Source of the DNA: Glycine soja
Lineage: Eukaryota > Streptophyta > Magnoliopsida > Fabales > Fabaceae
Length of the DNA: 64,000 nucleotides
Direction of reading: 5' to 3'
NCBI RefSeq assembly: GCF_004193775.1
Contig: NC_041010.1
Span: 1,674,001 to 1,738,000, forward strand
Positions 35,791-47,993 of the stretch are shown here, piece after piece. Below the pieces are notes generated by a model. That model saw nothing but the letters and a program-made list of their open reading frames with translations, was not told the origin of the DNA and made no database searches. The stretch's first letter is position 1; each line of letters begins with the position of its first letter. Both the position numbers and the translations under genes were made by a program.

Positions 35791-37065
35791 ATGTTCAAAA
35801 CTTTCTTCATTATTTTCCTTCTCTCTTTTTCGGTGTTCACTCCAGAACCCTTACTTATATCAGCTACACCCTCCCTTCAAAATCCCGAGAACATTCAAAA
35901 GGGTGTGACACTAGAAAGTGTTGAAATCACAAGTGCCAGAAAATATCTCAAGGCATTTGGATACCTAGAAGACTACGAAACCAATTTCAACAACACCGAC
36001 ACCAGCAACACGCATGATTTAGAAACCTCAATAAAAAAAAGTTCCAGGAATATTACAACCTAAACGTGTCGGGAAAACTGGATTCAGAGACCATGAAACT
36101 AATATCGTTACCAAGATGCGACACCTAAGGTACGTGTTCGAATCCGGTACGGAAGGTGCACCGTTAGGGTTTCTACGGAGGGTTTTCAGAGAGGCGTTTC
36201 GGCAATGGTCGTGCGCATCTTATCTTTTTCTTTTTTGATCGACAAATATAAATTGATAGTCTTTGTTAAAATCTTCGTAAGAGTAATTCAAATCCACGGT
36301 GTCTCTCCCCTTTCTGAGGATGAATTTAGAGGGAACAAACAAGAGTCTTGCCCCCTACCCTCAAGACTCTTTATGTACTCAATTGTATGAGAAAAATGAA
36401 AAAATATATATATATATTTATAGAAAAAATAAATAAGTAAAATAGGATAGTGATTTAATATTTTCTTTTAAGTTCTTTCTAATTTCTAATTTTATACATA
36501 AATTTAATAATAACTATTTTTCAAGTTGGAATCTCTTGATTAGGTTTTTCAGCGGAGACCAGGGAGATGAGTTTTCGTTTGACAAGTTTGGACCGGTTTT
36601 GGCACATGCTTTTCAACCACCCGATGGAAGGTTGCATGTTGATGCATATAAGCCGTGGAGTGTTGAAGTTCCGATAGAGAGGGAGTATTATGATTTTGTG
36701 TGGGTGGCCATGCATGAGATTGGTCACCTTCTTGGGCTTGGTCATAGCTCGCATCGTCGTGCTGTGATGTATGCGTCTGTGCATGCTGGAGTGAATAGGA
36801 TCGGAGGAAACTTAATGTGGATGATGTTGCAAGTATAAATGGATTGTACTCTTCACCGGATCAGAGTGAGAACTGTCATGTGGCACGATTATTATCTTCT
36901 GTGATGTTAATAATTTGCTTTTTTGCTTCCACATTTTTTATCTTATTGTTTTATAACTACAAGTGGAGATTAGTATTAACATTTACCCATATAAAAAAAG
37001 ATCAGAGCATTAGATTTAGAAAATGTTTGGTAGAAAATAATTTTTTTTCTTGTCCGAAAATATGA
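35791..37065 (+). pseudogene. Matrix metalloproteinase (matrixin) pseudogene
   Basis: Plant matrixins are usually intronless, secreted zinc proteases with a signal peptide, propeptide, catalytic domain and GPI-anchor tail. All four parts are recognisable but broken. A signal peptide (MFKTFFIIFLLSF) starts at 35791. The propeptide shifts frame in an A run near 36031-36040 and resumes as KFQEYYNLNVSGKLDSETMK in another frame. The cysteine switch, normally PRCGVPD, reads PRCD-T-stop. A start-of-catalytic-domain piece (RRVFREAFRQW) lies at about 36170-36208. It is followed by about 320 bp of foreign sequence, and then the catalytic domain resumes at 36540 with FSGDQGDEFSF. The zinc motif HEIGHLLGLGH and a Met-turn (VMYA) are intact. 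A further shift near 36815 precedes NVDDVASINGLY and a hydrophobic tail. At least two frameshifts, a stop, a probable deletion and an insertion make it a pseudogene. Confidence 0.88.
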
Positions 37066-38400
37066 TTCCTGCATAATTCCTAGGTATGCACGCTTAGTCA
37101 CACATTTATAGCTCATGGGTTTTTCTATAGAGCATCAAAGTGTTTATATGATTTATTTAATTTTAAATAATATTGTTTAAATTTTTTTCATAAATAACGT
37201 ATTTTTTAAGTATCATAAAACCCATAAAAATAATTTAAATATTCATGTTGACAATTTTAATATTGAGGTGAATTTTTTTAAAAAAATATTAAAATTTATA
37301 TAAAATTACAAGACCCATAAAATTATAAGAAATAACTATATACGATAGATGTTCTTTGACATCAATAAATTAAATTCAAAATTTTTCTCACAAATTCAAT
37401 ACAATGTATATTGTTAATTAAGTCACATACAGGAATACAAATGTGTGTATAAAAGAATTGAATGAAGTGACTTATGAATCCAATCACTATTTATTTTTAC
37501 ACGTTCGTGTATATATGATCATCATGTTTTGAGACTTGCATTTTCGTTACTATATATTTTTGTACCAACAAATTCGTACCAAATAGTGGTGATCCCACAA
37601 ACTCAGATCGTGTGACCACCACCACCCAAACACTACCACAAACTCAATCCTACAATTCACAAGCACACCATACCCAAACCTCCCCACCCAGATTCGCCCC
37701 CAACACCACACACACCCACCACTGTGATCACAAATAGACTAATTATGACATTTTTGTTGATGATTGACTTGGTAGAGTGGAAGATAATAAAATGAAAAAG
37801 AATTGAGATAAAGCATTTAAATTAACGTAGTGTAACAAAGATGTGAGACTACACATATTTTTTTTAAAAATTATTTTTCACCTATTTGTTCACAATCAAA
37901 CTCACTCTGAGTTCTTATTCTTTTAGAACCTCTAAGATTATATAGATAATTGAAAATGTATAAATGAAAAACACAAAAGCATCATAACATTACCATTTAT
38001 TAGCATGCATTTTAATGAAATAGAAAAAAAAATTATATACCCAATATAGTTGACCGATAATTTTATCACTTAAACATGTGTGATCATAAATTTAATTTTT
38101 AGGTATATATATGAGAAATTATTTATTGGATAAAATAAATCTCTTAAAAAAATCTCAATACCTCGATGAATTAGTCCTTGACTACTGATCCAGAAATAGA
38201 TTCACCAAAAAAAAATATTTCATATATTATTAAACAATAAATAAAAAATTAATTAATAGGTTATATCATATTTATCCAAAGTTGGTTTGTCACTACAACA
38301 TTCTTTAGTTGAGTCAATTTCTTGAGTTTGTAGTTAACTTATAGTCTTTAGGTTGATTTTCATATGTCTATGTTTTGTGTCACTTATTCAAGATGGATAA
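37066..38400. other. AT-rich spacer with a C-rich patch
   Basis: AT-rich filler apart from 37600-37735, which is strongly C/A-rich (ACC, CAC and CCC words) with no credible reading frame. No gene is recognised. Confidence 0.5.
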
Positions 38401-38404
38401 AACT

Positions 38405-38612
38405 GATATTTATCTTGGAACAATTAACCATGAGTCAATATTGTGTTAAATAAACAATGTCGGCTTATCAAGTATAAAATTGATATTTATTCCAAAATAA
38501 TTATCCTCTAAGTTGATATTATTTTAGAGAGACAATGTCAATTTATCGAGTTGATATTTATTCTAAAATAATTGTCCCTGAGTCAATATTGTCTGAAAGA
38601 CAATCCTATTAC
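38405..38612. repeat. Three-unit degenerate tandem repeat (about 75 bp)
   Basis: Units start at 38405, 38482 and 38553, each with 'gatatttat', then a variant of 'aataattatcc', then 'gagtcaatattgt' or 'aagttgatattat', then 'gacaatgtc'. The third unit is shorter. Such arrays occur near the ends of DNA transposons, but no terminal repeats were identified. Confidence 0.7.
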
Positions 38613-41262
38613 ATTTCTTCTTAGTTTAGGGGAAACAATTTAAATATAAAATGAAATAAATTTATGTCATTAAAGTATTTTTGTTTGAATTATTGTATTT
38701 TTTTTTGTGAAGGTGAAGTAGTTCTTTCATCAAGAAGGATTGAGATTTAGGCACGATGACAAAGTGAATTTGACTTTGTTCACCTCTGATCCCATAAAAG
38801 GTGCGGTGAGTTTGAAGGCATGATTAAAAAAATGTAGGCTTCAAATATTTAAACCCAATCCCATCTTTGTCGAGTTTTGTTGGGTTTAGGAAATTCTTGG
38901 AAATACCCACTCTCTTTTTTAAACTCACCTTAATTTACTGGACCTAACTCATGAGTTGTCGTTGTCGTTGTAGAACCCACCTAGCTTTATTAATATTGAC
39001 CTTAATTTTCTGATGTTTTAATATCTTTGATAGCATAATATATTCTTGACGCGAGTGAGGTTATCAAATACTAAGCATATGGATAAAAAAATGTGCTTTA
39101 TGTTGTTTAACACTTTTCTTTGGTGCAGTAAAAAAAACAAAAAAAAAAAAAAAACACTTTTCTTTGGTAATTCACTTGCTATTTAATGGCTCTTTACACG
39201 AGCTATGTCCCATTGTTATTTTCTTTTCAAAGTTGTTGTTCCAGAGCGTTACTCACAGCCACAAGAATGATATATATCGTGGCTGGACCTGTGCTTAGCA
39301 TCGTCAATTCTTTCATCTAATACTAGCACTGTCTGATTTTAATGAGGATTAGAAATTAGCAATCGAATTTATTGTTTGTAGTTATATTAATTGTTGGCAA
39401 AATTGTGACCTCTAATTATTATGATATATTGAGATATTTATCGATCACCTTTCTTGCCAATATTAAAAATGTCGGCCAACTTAAATACTCGTTTATTTCA
39501 TATATATGTACTGTTTTTAGCTGAAGTTTTAAATTTAGTGGGCCTCTAACTGTGACATTCAAAGCAAATTAACACCAAGAAGGTCAGCAGGGGCAGAATC
39601 TAATTCACAAGCACTAAGAAAATCTTTGTACTAGTACTGTGTAGTTTGTACCTAAACTTTTTAATTCGGCAATCGAAATAAATCCTACAAACGTGATCAT
39701 TTAATTTTATTAAGTGTGCGTAATAGATGAATTGCATGAGAATATGTTTGTAAAAAAGTGTACCGTGTGAGTATTTTGTTGCATGGCTGCAAACCATTTC
39801 TTAATTCTTGATTTGAAAGTTTTTAAATCTTACATGAATTTAAATACCACTGCTTAATCGTATGTTGAATTTTTAAGAATTTCTCAAATTCTTATATATA
39901 TTCCATGCGTACTGGGTATGAAGTTCCACCTACCAAAAAAGTACCAAGTGCGTATTATATAAAGCCTTCTATATATAGAGAGTGGACCTGTTATTTTGGG
40001 AGAATATTTATAGAGGGTGATAGTGGGCATGCACATAATTTTATACTTTAATTTGCAACGGCTTGTTCCTAATATAAATATAAATTACTGACAAACATTT
40101 ATGTACGGACGGTGGGGTGTATTAAGTGAGAGAAGCGTTTATTTTTATTTTTTTTAAACTCAAGAGAAGTGTTTATAATTATCACACAATCACTTAAAAA
40201 AGCCATATCACTTTGTGATTTAATCCTAATAAACACAGAAACACTCCTCTCACTTGATATGCTTTCATTTATAGATGAATAAATACTTTATGAATTACTT
40301 AATCAAGAACATAAAAATTCATATTTTTTTTTAATTTTATTTATCCTTTGTTTTTTTAAAAATAATCTTTCTCTTCATTTCTCATTATATCACTTATTAT
40401 GTTTAATACTTTTTTCTATATTACTTTTTCTTTCTTATCTCTCTATTCTTTTCACTTTAAACCACCCCATCTTGGGATGTTCATTTATTATTTCCTACTT
40501 TACGAGTGATTATAAGTACACAATTACAAGTTTAATTAAATTGTAAATATAAATAATAAAGTACATGTGCTGTATTGTCCAGGTCAATTTATGCGCAACC
40601 AATCTGTATAAAAAAAATCTTGGTATGCATAAATTTACTAGCATTCTTTGAAAGTTGTTCTCCTAGCTAGCTAGCTAGAGCTTTACAAATATTAGCTACA
40701 GAAGTTTTCAACATAGGCCTGATTTAATTCTTCCACCAAACTATATATACGATTTTAATGACATCTCGAAACTGATCGAATTGGTTGGAAAAATCGTATT
40801 ATTACGTGGTGTAACATATTTTCGGCCACGCGTAATGCGTGAAGTAACTTGAGTAAGTCTCTGACTGTTACACTGAAAGCAAAACAACGTAAGGAAAACT
40901 CAGCTGCTAAGAATTTTCAACATACCAGGAAAGAACTTACTCAAGTATTGTTGTCTACACCTGTATGAAGTAGCTTTTAATTTGAGAGTAGAAAATATGA
41001 GGAACATGTTTATTTGGTTATGTTAGTGCTTAAATTGCATGAAAATCCAGTGAAAACAAATTGCATATTGATATCAGTATGAACAGAAAAGTTAATATAT
41101 GACGCTATAAAGATTTTAAATTATATTAATTAACGAGTGTAGAAATTATATAAAAGATAATTTTATTCTTTTATAAAAAAAATGTATATATGGACAAAAG
41201 TATTATAATCTGAAACCAAAAAAACAAAAAGATTGTCTTCATAGTGCACTCCAGTTTCTCTC
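38613..41262. other. Intergenic region upstream of the decarboxylase gene
   Basis: Contains poly-A runs (39130-39155), an imperfect (CTAG)n stretch at about 40663-40678 and short AT-rich segments. No coding region is supported. The last few hundred bases are presumably the decarboxylase promoter. Confidence 0.5.
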
Positions 41263-41270
41263 TATATATT
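41263..41270 (+). promoter_or_regulatory. Candidate TATA box of the decarboxylase gene
   Basis: 'tatatatt' lies about 60 bp before the start codon, in a CT/TA-rich leader that lacks upstream ATGs. The position fits a short 5' untranslated region. Other TATA-like words nearby make the exact choice uncertain. Confidence 0.45.
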
Positions 41271-41325
41271 CTATATCTATATCTCTTTCTATATTTTCTT
41301 CAAACTGCAAGCTAATTAAACATTC

Positions 41326-42822
41326 ATGGCCATGAACCCTTTGGATCCACAAGAATTCAGGAGGCAAGGGCACATGATCATTGACTTCCTTGCTGATTAT
41401 TACCAGAACATTGCCAACTATCCAGTGTTGAGCCATGTAGAACCAGGTTATCTTAGAGAACTCATGCCATCTTTTGCACCTCTCAACCCTGAACCAATTG
41501 AAACCATCCTTCGAGATTTGCAGCAGCACATAGTCCCTGGCATAACACACTGGCAAAGCCCTAATTACTTTGCTTACTTTCCCTCCAGCGGTAGCACAGC
41601 AGGGTTTCTTGGTGAGATGCTGAGCACAGGGTTCAACTTGGTAGGGTTCAATTGGGTGTCTTCACCAGCAGCAACAGAATTAGAAAGCATTGTCATGGAG
41701 TGGCTAGGTCAGGTTCTGAAGCTCCCAAAGGCTTTTCTCTTTTCAGGTAGTGGTGGAGGTGTGCTGCTAGGTACAACATGTGAGGCCATTTTGGTCACAC
41801 TAGTTGCTGCTAGGGATAAAGTACTTAGCCAAATTGGTAGAGAAAATATTTGCAAGCTTGTTGTTTATGTCTCTGATCAAACACATTGTGCTGTACAGAA
41901 AGCAGCTCATATAATAGGAATTCTCCCCAAAAATATTAGGGTTGTCAAGACTATGAAGTCAACTTCATTCACTTTGTTGCCAGAGTCACTGGTATCTTCC
42001 ATTCACACAGATGTTCAAAAAGGATTGGTTCCTTGTTATCTTTGTGCCACTGTGGGAACAACTTCAACCACTGCAATTGATCCATTAGGACCACTGTGCA
42101 AGGTGGCAAAAGAATATGGCATGTGGGTCCATGTTGATGCTGCTTATGCTGGAAGTGCATGCATTTGTCCTGAGTTCAGACACTTGATTGATGGAGTTGA
42201 GGGTGCAAACTCTTTCAGTCTCAATGCTCACAAGTGGTTTCTCACTAACTTAGATTGTTGCTGTCTTTGGGTGAAGGATCCAGCTTCTGTGATTAAGTCC
42301 CTATCAACAAATTCAGTGTACTTAGAAAACAGTGCTTCTGATTCAAATCAAGTGGTGGACTACAAGGACTGGCAGATAACCTTGAGCAGAAGATTCCGTG
42401 CACTCAAAGTTTGGCTTGTTCTGAGAAGCTATGGTGTTGCTAATCTCAGAAACTTCCTCAGAAGCCACGTTGAAATGGCTAAGACTTTTGAAGGGTTGGT
42501 AAGAATGGACAAGAGGTTTGAGATTTTTGTGCCTAGAAATCTTGCTGTGGTTTGCTTTAGGATTTTACCTTGTGCAGTTGCAAGGATTGGTAATGGTAGG
42601 GTCCAAAATGGATATCTAACAACTGAGGATGCTGCAAATGAAATCAACCGCAAATTGCTTGATTCAATAAATGGTTCAGGACTTGTGTACATGACTCATG
42701 CAATTGTTGGAGGGGCTTTCGTTATTAGGTGTGCCATAGGAGCAACTTTAACTGAGAAAACACATGTCATCATGGCCTGGAAAGTGGTGCAGGAACATGC
42801 AGATACAATTCTAAACCATTAA
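41326..42822 (+). CDS. Aromatic L-amino acid decarboxylase, tyrosine-decarboxylase type
   Basis: Intronless 498-aa, group II pyridoxal-phosphate decarboxylase, the usual length and structure for plant TyDC/TDC enzymes. These act in the cytosol and release CO2 from tyrosine, DOPA or tryptophan to make the amines used in alkaloid and amide synthesis. Visible active-site residues are PLP-binding K303 in SLNAHKW, D271 in HVDAAYAG (pairs with the pyridine nitrogen) and H187 in SDQTHCAV (stacks on the ring). Tyr332 sits in the mobile catalytic loop (SVYLENSAS). This position separates decarboxylases (Tyr) from aldehyde synthases (Phe), so true decarboxylation is predicted. S354 in TLSRRFR corresponds to the Ser typical of tyrosine decarboxylases, where tryptophan decarboxylases have Gly. 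An alternative start at M3 is possible. Substrate assignment is inference from these residues. Confidence 0.93.
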   Translation: MAMNPLDPQEFRRQGHMIIDFLADYYQNIANYPVLSHVEPGYLRELMPSFAPLNPEPIETILRDLQQHIVPGITHWQSPNYFAYFPSSGSTAGFLGEMLSTGFNLVGFNWVSSPAATELESIVMEWLGQVLKLPKAFLFSGSGGGVLLGTTCEAILVTLVAARDKVLSQIGRENICKLVVYVSDQTHCAVQKAAHIIGILPKNIRVVKTMKSTSFTLLPESLVSSIHTDVQKGLVPCYLCATVGTTSTTAIDPLGPLCKVAKEYGMWVHVDAAYAGSACICPEFRHLIDGVEGANSFSLNAHKWFLTNLDCCCLWVKDPASVIKSLSTNSVYLENSASDSNQVVDYKDWQITLSRRFRALKVWLVLRSYGVANLRNFLRSHVEMAKTFEGLVRMDKRFEIFVPRNLAVVCFRILPCAVARIGNGRVQNGYLTTEDAANEINRKLLDSINGSGLVYMTHAIVGGAFVIRCAIGATLTEKTHVIMAWKVVQEHADTILNH

Positions 42823-45264
42823 GCTAAATCTGAATTTTACAGAAAAAAGGAGTTTTTCTTTTTCTTTTTCTTTTTTTATTAGTAGAGTCCAATTGTTCAG
42901 AAACTGTATTGGTTACAGTGGTTGCAAAATTAAAGTTGCTTTCAAAGTGTTTTCATGGTCAGTTGAGCATAAGTACCCTTTGTCAGTTATTTTTATCTTG
43001 CAGATTAATTAATTATTGCACTTGTTTATTGTTATTGTTATCCGTCATATCAAGCTTCTTAACTTAAAGTCAACTATATAAGTTTTCATATTTATTGCAA
43101 AGTCATGCTAATCGACCTATTCTGAATTTTGCCTGACGTGTGCCATCTCCATTCGCAAACATCGTGTTCATTTGAATTGATAATATTCCCATATATTCCA
43201 TTTGTACATATTACTTTTTTTATATTATTTTTCTCTTTTATTACGTTATAAATTTTTTATTATACCTGCAAGTTTCTTTCTTTTCTCCATTTCTCTTTCT
43301 AATTGTTAAACGGTAGAAATGATTAAGTAGTTCATCATCACTAAATGTCTCTGGTTTTACACCAAACAGAGTGATGAGTGATAACCGGAGGGCACAAAAG
43401 TGAAACAATTAAAACTTATGAAAATATTTATTATTAATATTTATAAAGTAAAAAAGACTTTTGATTAAAAAAAAAAGTAATATATGTTATTAAAAAAGTC
43501 CAATATATTTAAAGTAAAAAAAATAAAAAAAAATTATTTTAAATATGGCTCACCTTGAGGTGATGACCCATAAAAAACACATTTCTCTCATTAGTATTTT
43601 GAGGGGGACCAAAAAATTTGTAAAACCGGAAAGGTTGCCGTTTCCACATAACTCCTATGAAGAGTGTTAGTGAGCCTCGCAGAGTTGGCGTTGCTTGGTA
43701 AATATTGAGTGGTATATTCCTTTTCATTTCACTCCTGATTTGAATTCAATTTTAATGACTTAATTCTTGTTTCAAAGTTGTTGACTGTAAAAAATAAAAT
43801 AAAAATTTAGTGTCTTGCTATCCAGTAAAAATACAAATTAAATAATATAATGTCTTATAAATGTTTTGAATTTTTAGATCATTATTATATTAGTATGAAA
43901 TATTTATTAATTTTATAGATAATTAATCGTTTATGAAAAATCTAGTTAGTCACTTGAAATGAAATCTCTCCCGTTCCCATAAATTATATATTTTTTTTTT
44001 GCTCAAATTTAATATTTTATTTTAAAAAATCTGACCCTAATGCTTCGAATTACATAAAAGTAAAATATTAAATATTTTTTTATAATTTTCTATAAAAAAA
44101 TATTTTTAAAGTGAATATTTTCTACTTGCGATTTGCCTTTTAAATTGGCAGGAAACAGTAGGTAAGTACATTTCTGCTTCACTATCCTACATTTAATAAT
44201 TGGGGCCATTATGTCCAGTAACATACTTGGACATTTAACAATTGATTTAAACTATCATCTAAAAAAACACCATTGATTTAAACTAGATTCAGACAGCAGT
44301 CCCGTATACGGGTTTGTATTTTTTAGTTTTATAATATTTATTATTTAAAATTTATAAATAATAATATTAGTTAAATTGATAAATTAGGGACCAAAAATTT
44401 TTCTGCACCAAAATTGTACAAAGGAGACTAAAAATAATCAACTAGGAAAGTTTGTGGTTTTTATTTATTTATTTAACTCAAGACTGATTTTTTTAAGAGA
44501 CTTAAAACTGAAAATAAGAAATGAAGACAAGAAGGCTTTGCAATGGCTCTCAATAAGAACTTGACACCATATATATGTTACCATGCTTTAGCTCAAGCCA
44601 ATCTTATCCCTACAATGAAAATTCGTTTCCTGCATATTGTAATAGGGGGTTGCGAAATAAAGCTATAAACATTTGAGAAACCTCCATTGCTACAACTAGC
44701 TCATAAGCGTATTTTGAGAAAACGTACAGTTCCTACATTATATACCAAATGGAAAATACACCAAGCTAGTGAGCTACAATTAATCATGAACTAAGTCATT
44801 AACTGAGAAGATAGAAAAACTTTTTTGGACCTCAACATGTCAACCAGATCGATCAGCTAATGTTTATGCCGCAAAATCAAATATTATTAATTATTTTAGT
44901 TTAAAAACTTAAATATTTATCACATGGAGAAGAGATTGATTGAGAACATAAACAAGTAATGGCTGAAAACCATCTAATAATCTCTCCAAATTTAGGGGGT
45001 AATTAATTAATTAATAACCCATTATTCTCTCTGGGTTATTCTTTGTTGCCATTCCATTTCATTATCTATTTCCTTCTCAAGTTTCTTTTCTTGATGTGGA
45101 TGCTTGTTGCCATACCACCAAATTTTTAGGAACACCAACCGTTCAAAAAATGGAATACACAAATTAAGTCTTGTATACGTAGCTTTTTATATCAAATATT
45201 AATATTGATCAAACCCTATAAGTATAACTACTAGACATTTTTCTAAGTTTATCCCACATTTTGT
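42823..45264. other. Intergenic region, no gene recognised
   Basis: The first 150-200 bases are probably the 3' untranslated region of the decarboxylase gene. The remainder is AT-rich. A less AT-rich patch at 43545-43735 has a small inverted repeat ('ctcaccttgaggtga') but no coding potential I can support. Confidence 0.5.
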
Positions 45265-45271
45265 ATGGAAA

Positions 45272-45287
45272 CCCGGTTTCCATGCAC
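45272..45287 (+). promoter_or_regulatory. Shared 16-bp promoter motif, upstream PMEI gene
   Basis: 'cccggtttccatgcac' lies 11 bp upstream of the TATA box and 137 bp before the start codon. The identical 16-mer occurs in the promoter of the second PMEI gene (48857-48872, minus strand). It contains an RY-type CATGCA core. Confidence 0.7.
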
Positions 45288-45297
45288 ATGCATTCCT

Positions 45298-45304
45298 TAT
45301 AAAA
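45298..45304 (+). promoter_or_regulatory. TATA box of the upstream PMEI gene
   Basis: A canonical 'tataaaa', 111 bp before the ATG at 45409. It decides the start codon, because the frame's earlier ATG at 45265 would be upstream of the transcription start. Confidence 0.8.
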
Positions 45305-45408
45305 CCCCACCCCCCTCCCCTGATTCCAACACAAGGCTACGTACGTTACCTTACATATTCCATTTGTCTCTGATCTTCCAACACCTTATTCCTCAGAGAA
45401 GAGACAAA

Positions 45409-46041
45409 ATGGATCACCATTTCACTTCAGAAACCTCTCTCATTATTCTTCTCCTCATCACATCCCTCTCCTCCCTTGCCACCGCCACCAACATCAATAT
45501 CGTCCACCACGACCTCCAATCCGACATCACCGAATTCTGCAAGAAAACCACCAACCCCGCCCTCTGTGCCGAGACCATCCATCCCCACTTCCTCAAGAAC
45601 AGAATCGAGCCCTTCAAGGCGCTCGACATAGAAGTGGACGCCACCCTGGCGAAGGCAAAAAAAACCCTAGCCAACATTCAAACCCTAGAATCCAAAACGG
45701 GCACCACCAAATCGTCCAAGGACTCGTTCGACATTTGCAAGGACCAGTACAAGAGCATGCTCGACGCCATCAAGGAAACCAAAGCCGCGATTGCTAATAA
45801 GGACATCATCACGGCTAAGTTCAAGTTCAGTGCTGTTTTGTCGTTCCAAGCGGCGTGCAAGGACGCGTTTGAAGATGGGAAAATCCCGTTCTTTGAAGAC
45901 TCCGACGCGGTTTACAACCTGGGAGGGAATTGCTTGGATATTATCGCTGATATGGAGAAAGCTCAGGGTCCTCAGAAAATGCCACCGGTGCAACAAAGTG
46001 CCCCTTCTGCATTTAGCAACGTCATCGGAACCGTCTCATAA
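45409..46041 (+). CDS. Secreted PMEI-domain protein (invertase/pectin methylesterase inhibitor)
   Basis: Single-exon, 210-aa protein of the plant invertase/pectin methylesterase inhibitor family. These four-helix-bundle proteins inhibit cell-wall pectin methylesterases or acid invertases. An N-terminal signal peptide is evident (hydrophobic residues about 11-26, LIILLLITSL). The four conserved disulphide cysteines are C44/C53 in the helical hairpin and C110/C150 in the bundle. An additional C175 lies in GGNCLDI. A short Pro/Gln/Ser-rich tail follows the domain. The frame is open further upstream to an ATG at 45265, but that stretch contains the TATA box, so 45409 is preferred. The gene is tail-to-tail with a paralogue at 47994-48727. 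Whether it targets PME or invertase cannot be told from sequence. Confidence 0.92.
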   Translation: MDHHFTSETSLIILLLITSLSSLATATNINIVHHDLQSDITEFCKKTTNPALCAETIHPHFLKNRIEPFKALDIEVDATLAKAKKTLANIQTLESKTGTTKSSKDSFDICKDQYKSMLDAIKETKAAIANKDIITAKFKFSAVLSFQAACKDAFEDGKIPFFEDSDAVYNLGGNCLDIIADMEKAQGPQKMPPVQQSAPSAFSNVIGTVS

Positions 46042-47993
46042 ATTTTTGGTGACGAATCCATTTTTTTACGTGAATGATGATGGAATTGTCAAGTGCAGTA
46101 TTGTGTCATTTTCTTTTTGTTTTCTTTTAGTAAAACGAATGTTTTGGGTTAGGGGAGAATGGAGATTAATTCTTCCTCCCATCTAAAATGTTACTGTCTT
46201 GCTGAATTATTTTTTATTCTAGTTACTATTTGATTGATATATATATTATGAGGATTTAAATTATTATAATTAAGGATTTATTTATATTTCAAATAATTAA
46301 TTACCAGGGATTATAGTTTGGAAGTATATTTTAGATTATTGGCTATGTTTTTGTTGGTAAAATTAGTTTAAAAAATTAGCTGCAAATTAAAAAGTTATAA
46401 ATGTTTAATAAAACTAGTTATTAAATAACGAAAAAATGTAAAATAATATATTTAAAAAAATATTTTAAAAATTTTAAAAATATATAAAAACTAGAATCTA
46501 ATATTTAAAAATATTATTTCAATTAACAATATAAAAAATACTAAAAATTATTTATCATAATATCAAACACTTTTCAATTAGTATAGAAAGCTAAAAATGA
46601 ACTGAAATGATTTCCTTTCGTCTCTTTATATATATATATATAAGTGTGTGTGTATTTTATAAATTTTTTGAATGTCTCTATATACGGTCTATCATGAATG
46701 CTTTCATCATTTTACGGATTTAGCTCCATTGGTATTAAAGTTAATTCTGTGTTCATATTTCTGGTGTTGGTAATTTTTTTTACAATCGGCGTTTATAATC
46801 TTTTATTTTCAAATCAATATCTTGCGTTAAGTGTGTAGTAGCTTCTCATAATAAAACGTAACTCAGGGGGATAATAAATTTGTTGGTCAATAGATCGAGG
46901 TGGTCCTGTTACATAAAACATAGAGGGAAAAAATACATTTCAAAATAATGAAGACAATAAAAAGAAAGGACTAAAAATAGAAAACTTTTTTTTTTTTTGA
47001 GTGGTGAATATTTATAGTTGAAAAAAAGTGAAGTATACGAACAGCCTAAAATATGGAATTTTTCTCAAGAGCAAATACATATATCACAATAAGTTATCCA
47101 GGAACAAGAAATAACATATTTATTAATATATTAGAACAAAAACCACTGAATGATTATATTACATAAGGATACAATAATTAATTTGATTAAGGAATAATAT
47201 AAGTAGTAGCAATAATTGCATTTAGCCAGAGCAAATTATAGACTACCTAAAAAATTATCTGAAAACATAAGCTTTAAGATTGTCACAAAAAAGATGAAAT
47301 TAGCAATATTAGTGGAAGTAAATCTGAAAAGACATTTGGTACAAATACCAAAAAGGCAAAGCCACAATGAAACAGAAAGAATGATACCGTCAAATTGTTT
47401 GATGGAAGATATAATGTCAGAAGAAAAAGGTCAATAACACCCAACAAAGAGAAATAATACAAAAATATTTGTGTTTAATTAGGAAAATTTTCTGACAGAA
47501 AAAAGCTCAATATATTTGGTTAAGTTTATTTTCAGAAATAGTGCCTTATTTTCTGAAAGAAATAATAGTCCTTTTTTTGTACTGAACGATTAATAGTCCT
47601 TGTTATAAATGTATATTTTTTTTACTGAATTAAGTTAGTCAGTTGATTGTAAAGTAAAAAATAAAAATCTTTTTTCCTGATTTTTTGTAATGAACAGATA
47701 CGTGATTATGTGAACCCGTAATAAGAACAAAAATATCTCGGAATAATAAATAAAGAAATAAATCAAATCTCTTCGTTTCTTCTCTCCATGAGGATTAGTA
47801 TCACATTATTATTCACATAACATTGAATCTCCAAATCCACACAAAAGCACCGAGACGACAATTACAAACCAACATGAGAAAACGATAAAAAAAAAAATAT
47901 AATAATAATCAATCTCTCCTTGTTAAGCAGCATCACGGGCCTTGAATATATTATTGGGCCTAACTAAGTGCAAAGGCCAATTTGTCCCTGGGC
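46042..47993. other. Intergenic region between the convergent PMEI genes
   Basis: Contains 3' flanks of both genes and AT-rich sequence. From 46340 to 46600, fold-back-like sequence ('ggctatgtttttgttggtaa' and related words) resembles the element at 2412-3135. A short (TA)n/(TG)n run lies at about 46628-46653. No gene is recognised. Confidence 0.5.

Noticed and set aside
36125..36145. 'gtgttcgaatccggt' resembling a tRNA B box
   Set aside because: It lies inside the broken metalloproteinase gene, where it translates in line with the family sequence, and no A box is positioned before it.
39541..40910. Short similar segments at 39541-39595 and 40857-40910
   Set aside because: They align over about 50 bp at roughly two-thirds identity by eye, which is too weak in AT-rich DNA to claim a duplication.
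40845..40960. Possible small-RNA hairpin: 'acttgagtaagt' and 'acttactcaagt' about 90 bp apart
   Set aside because: Only about 12 bp pair perfectly and the flanks do not extend the stem, which is too little for a microRNA precursor.
45265..45408. Longer N-terminus for the upstream PMEI protein
   Set aside because: The extra 48 codons contain the TATA box and the conserved promoter motif, and would bury the signal peptide. The start at 45409 gives a normal secreted PMEI.
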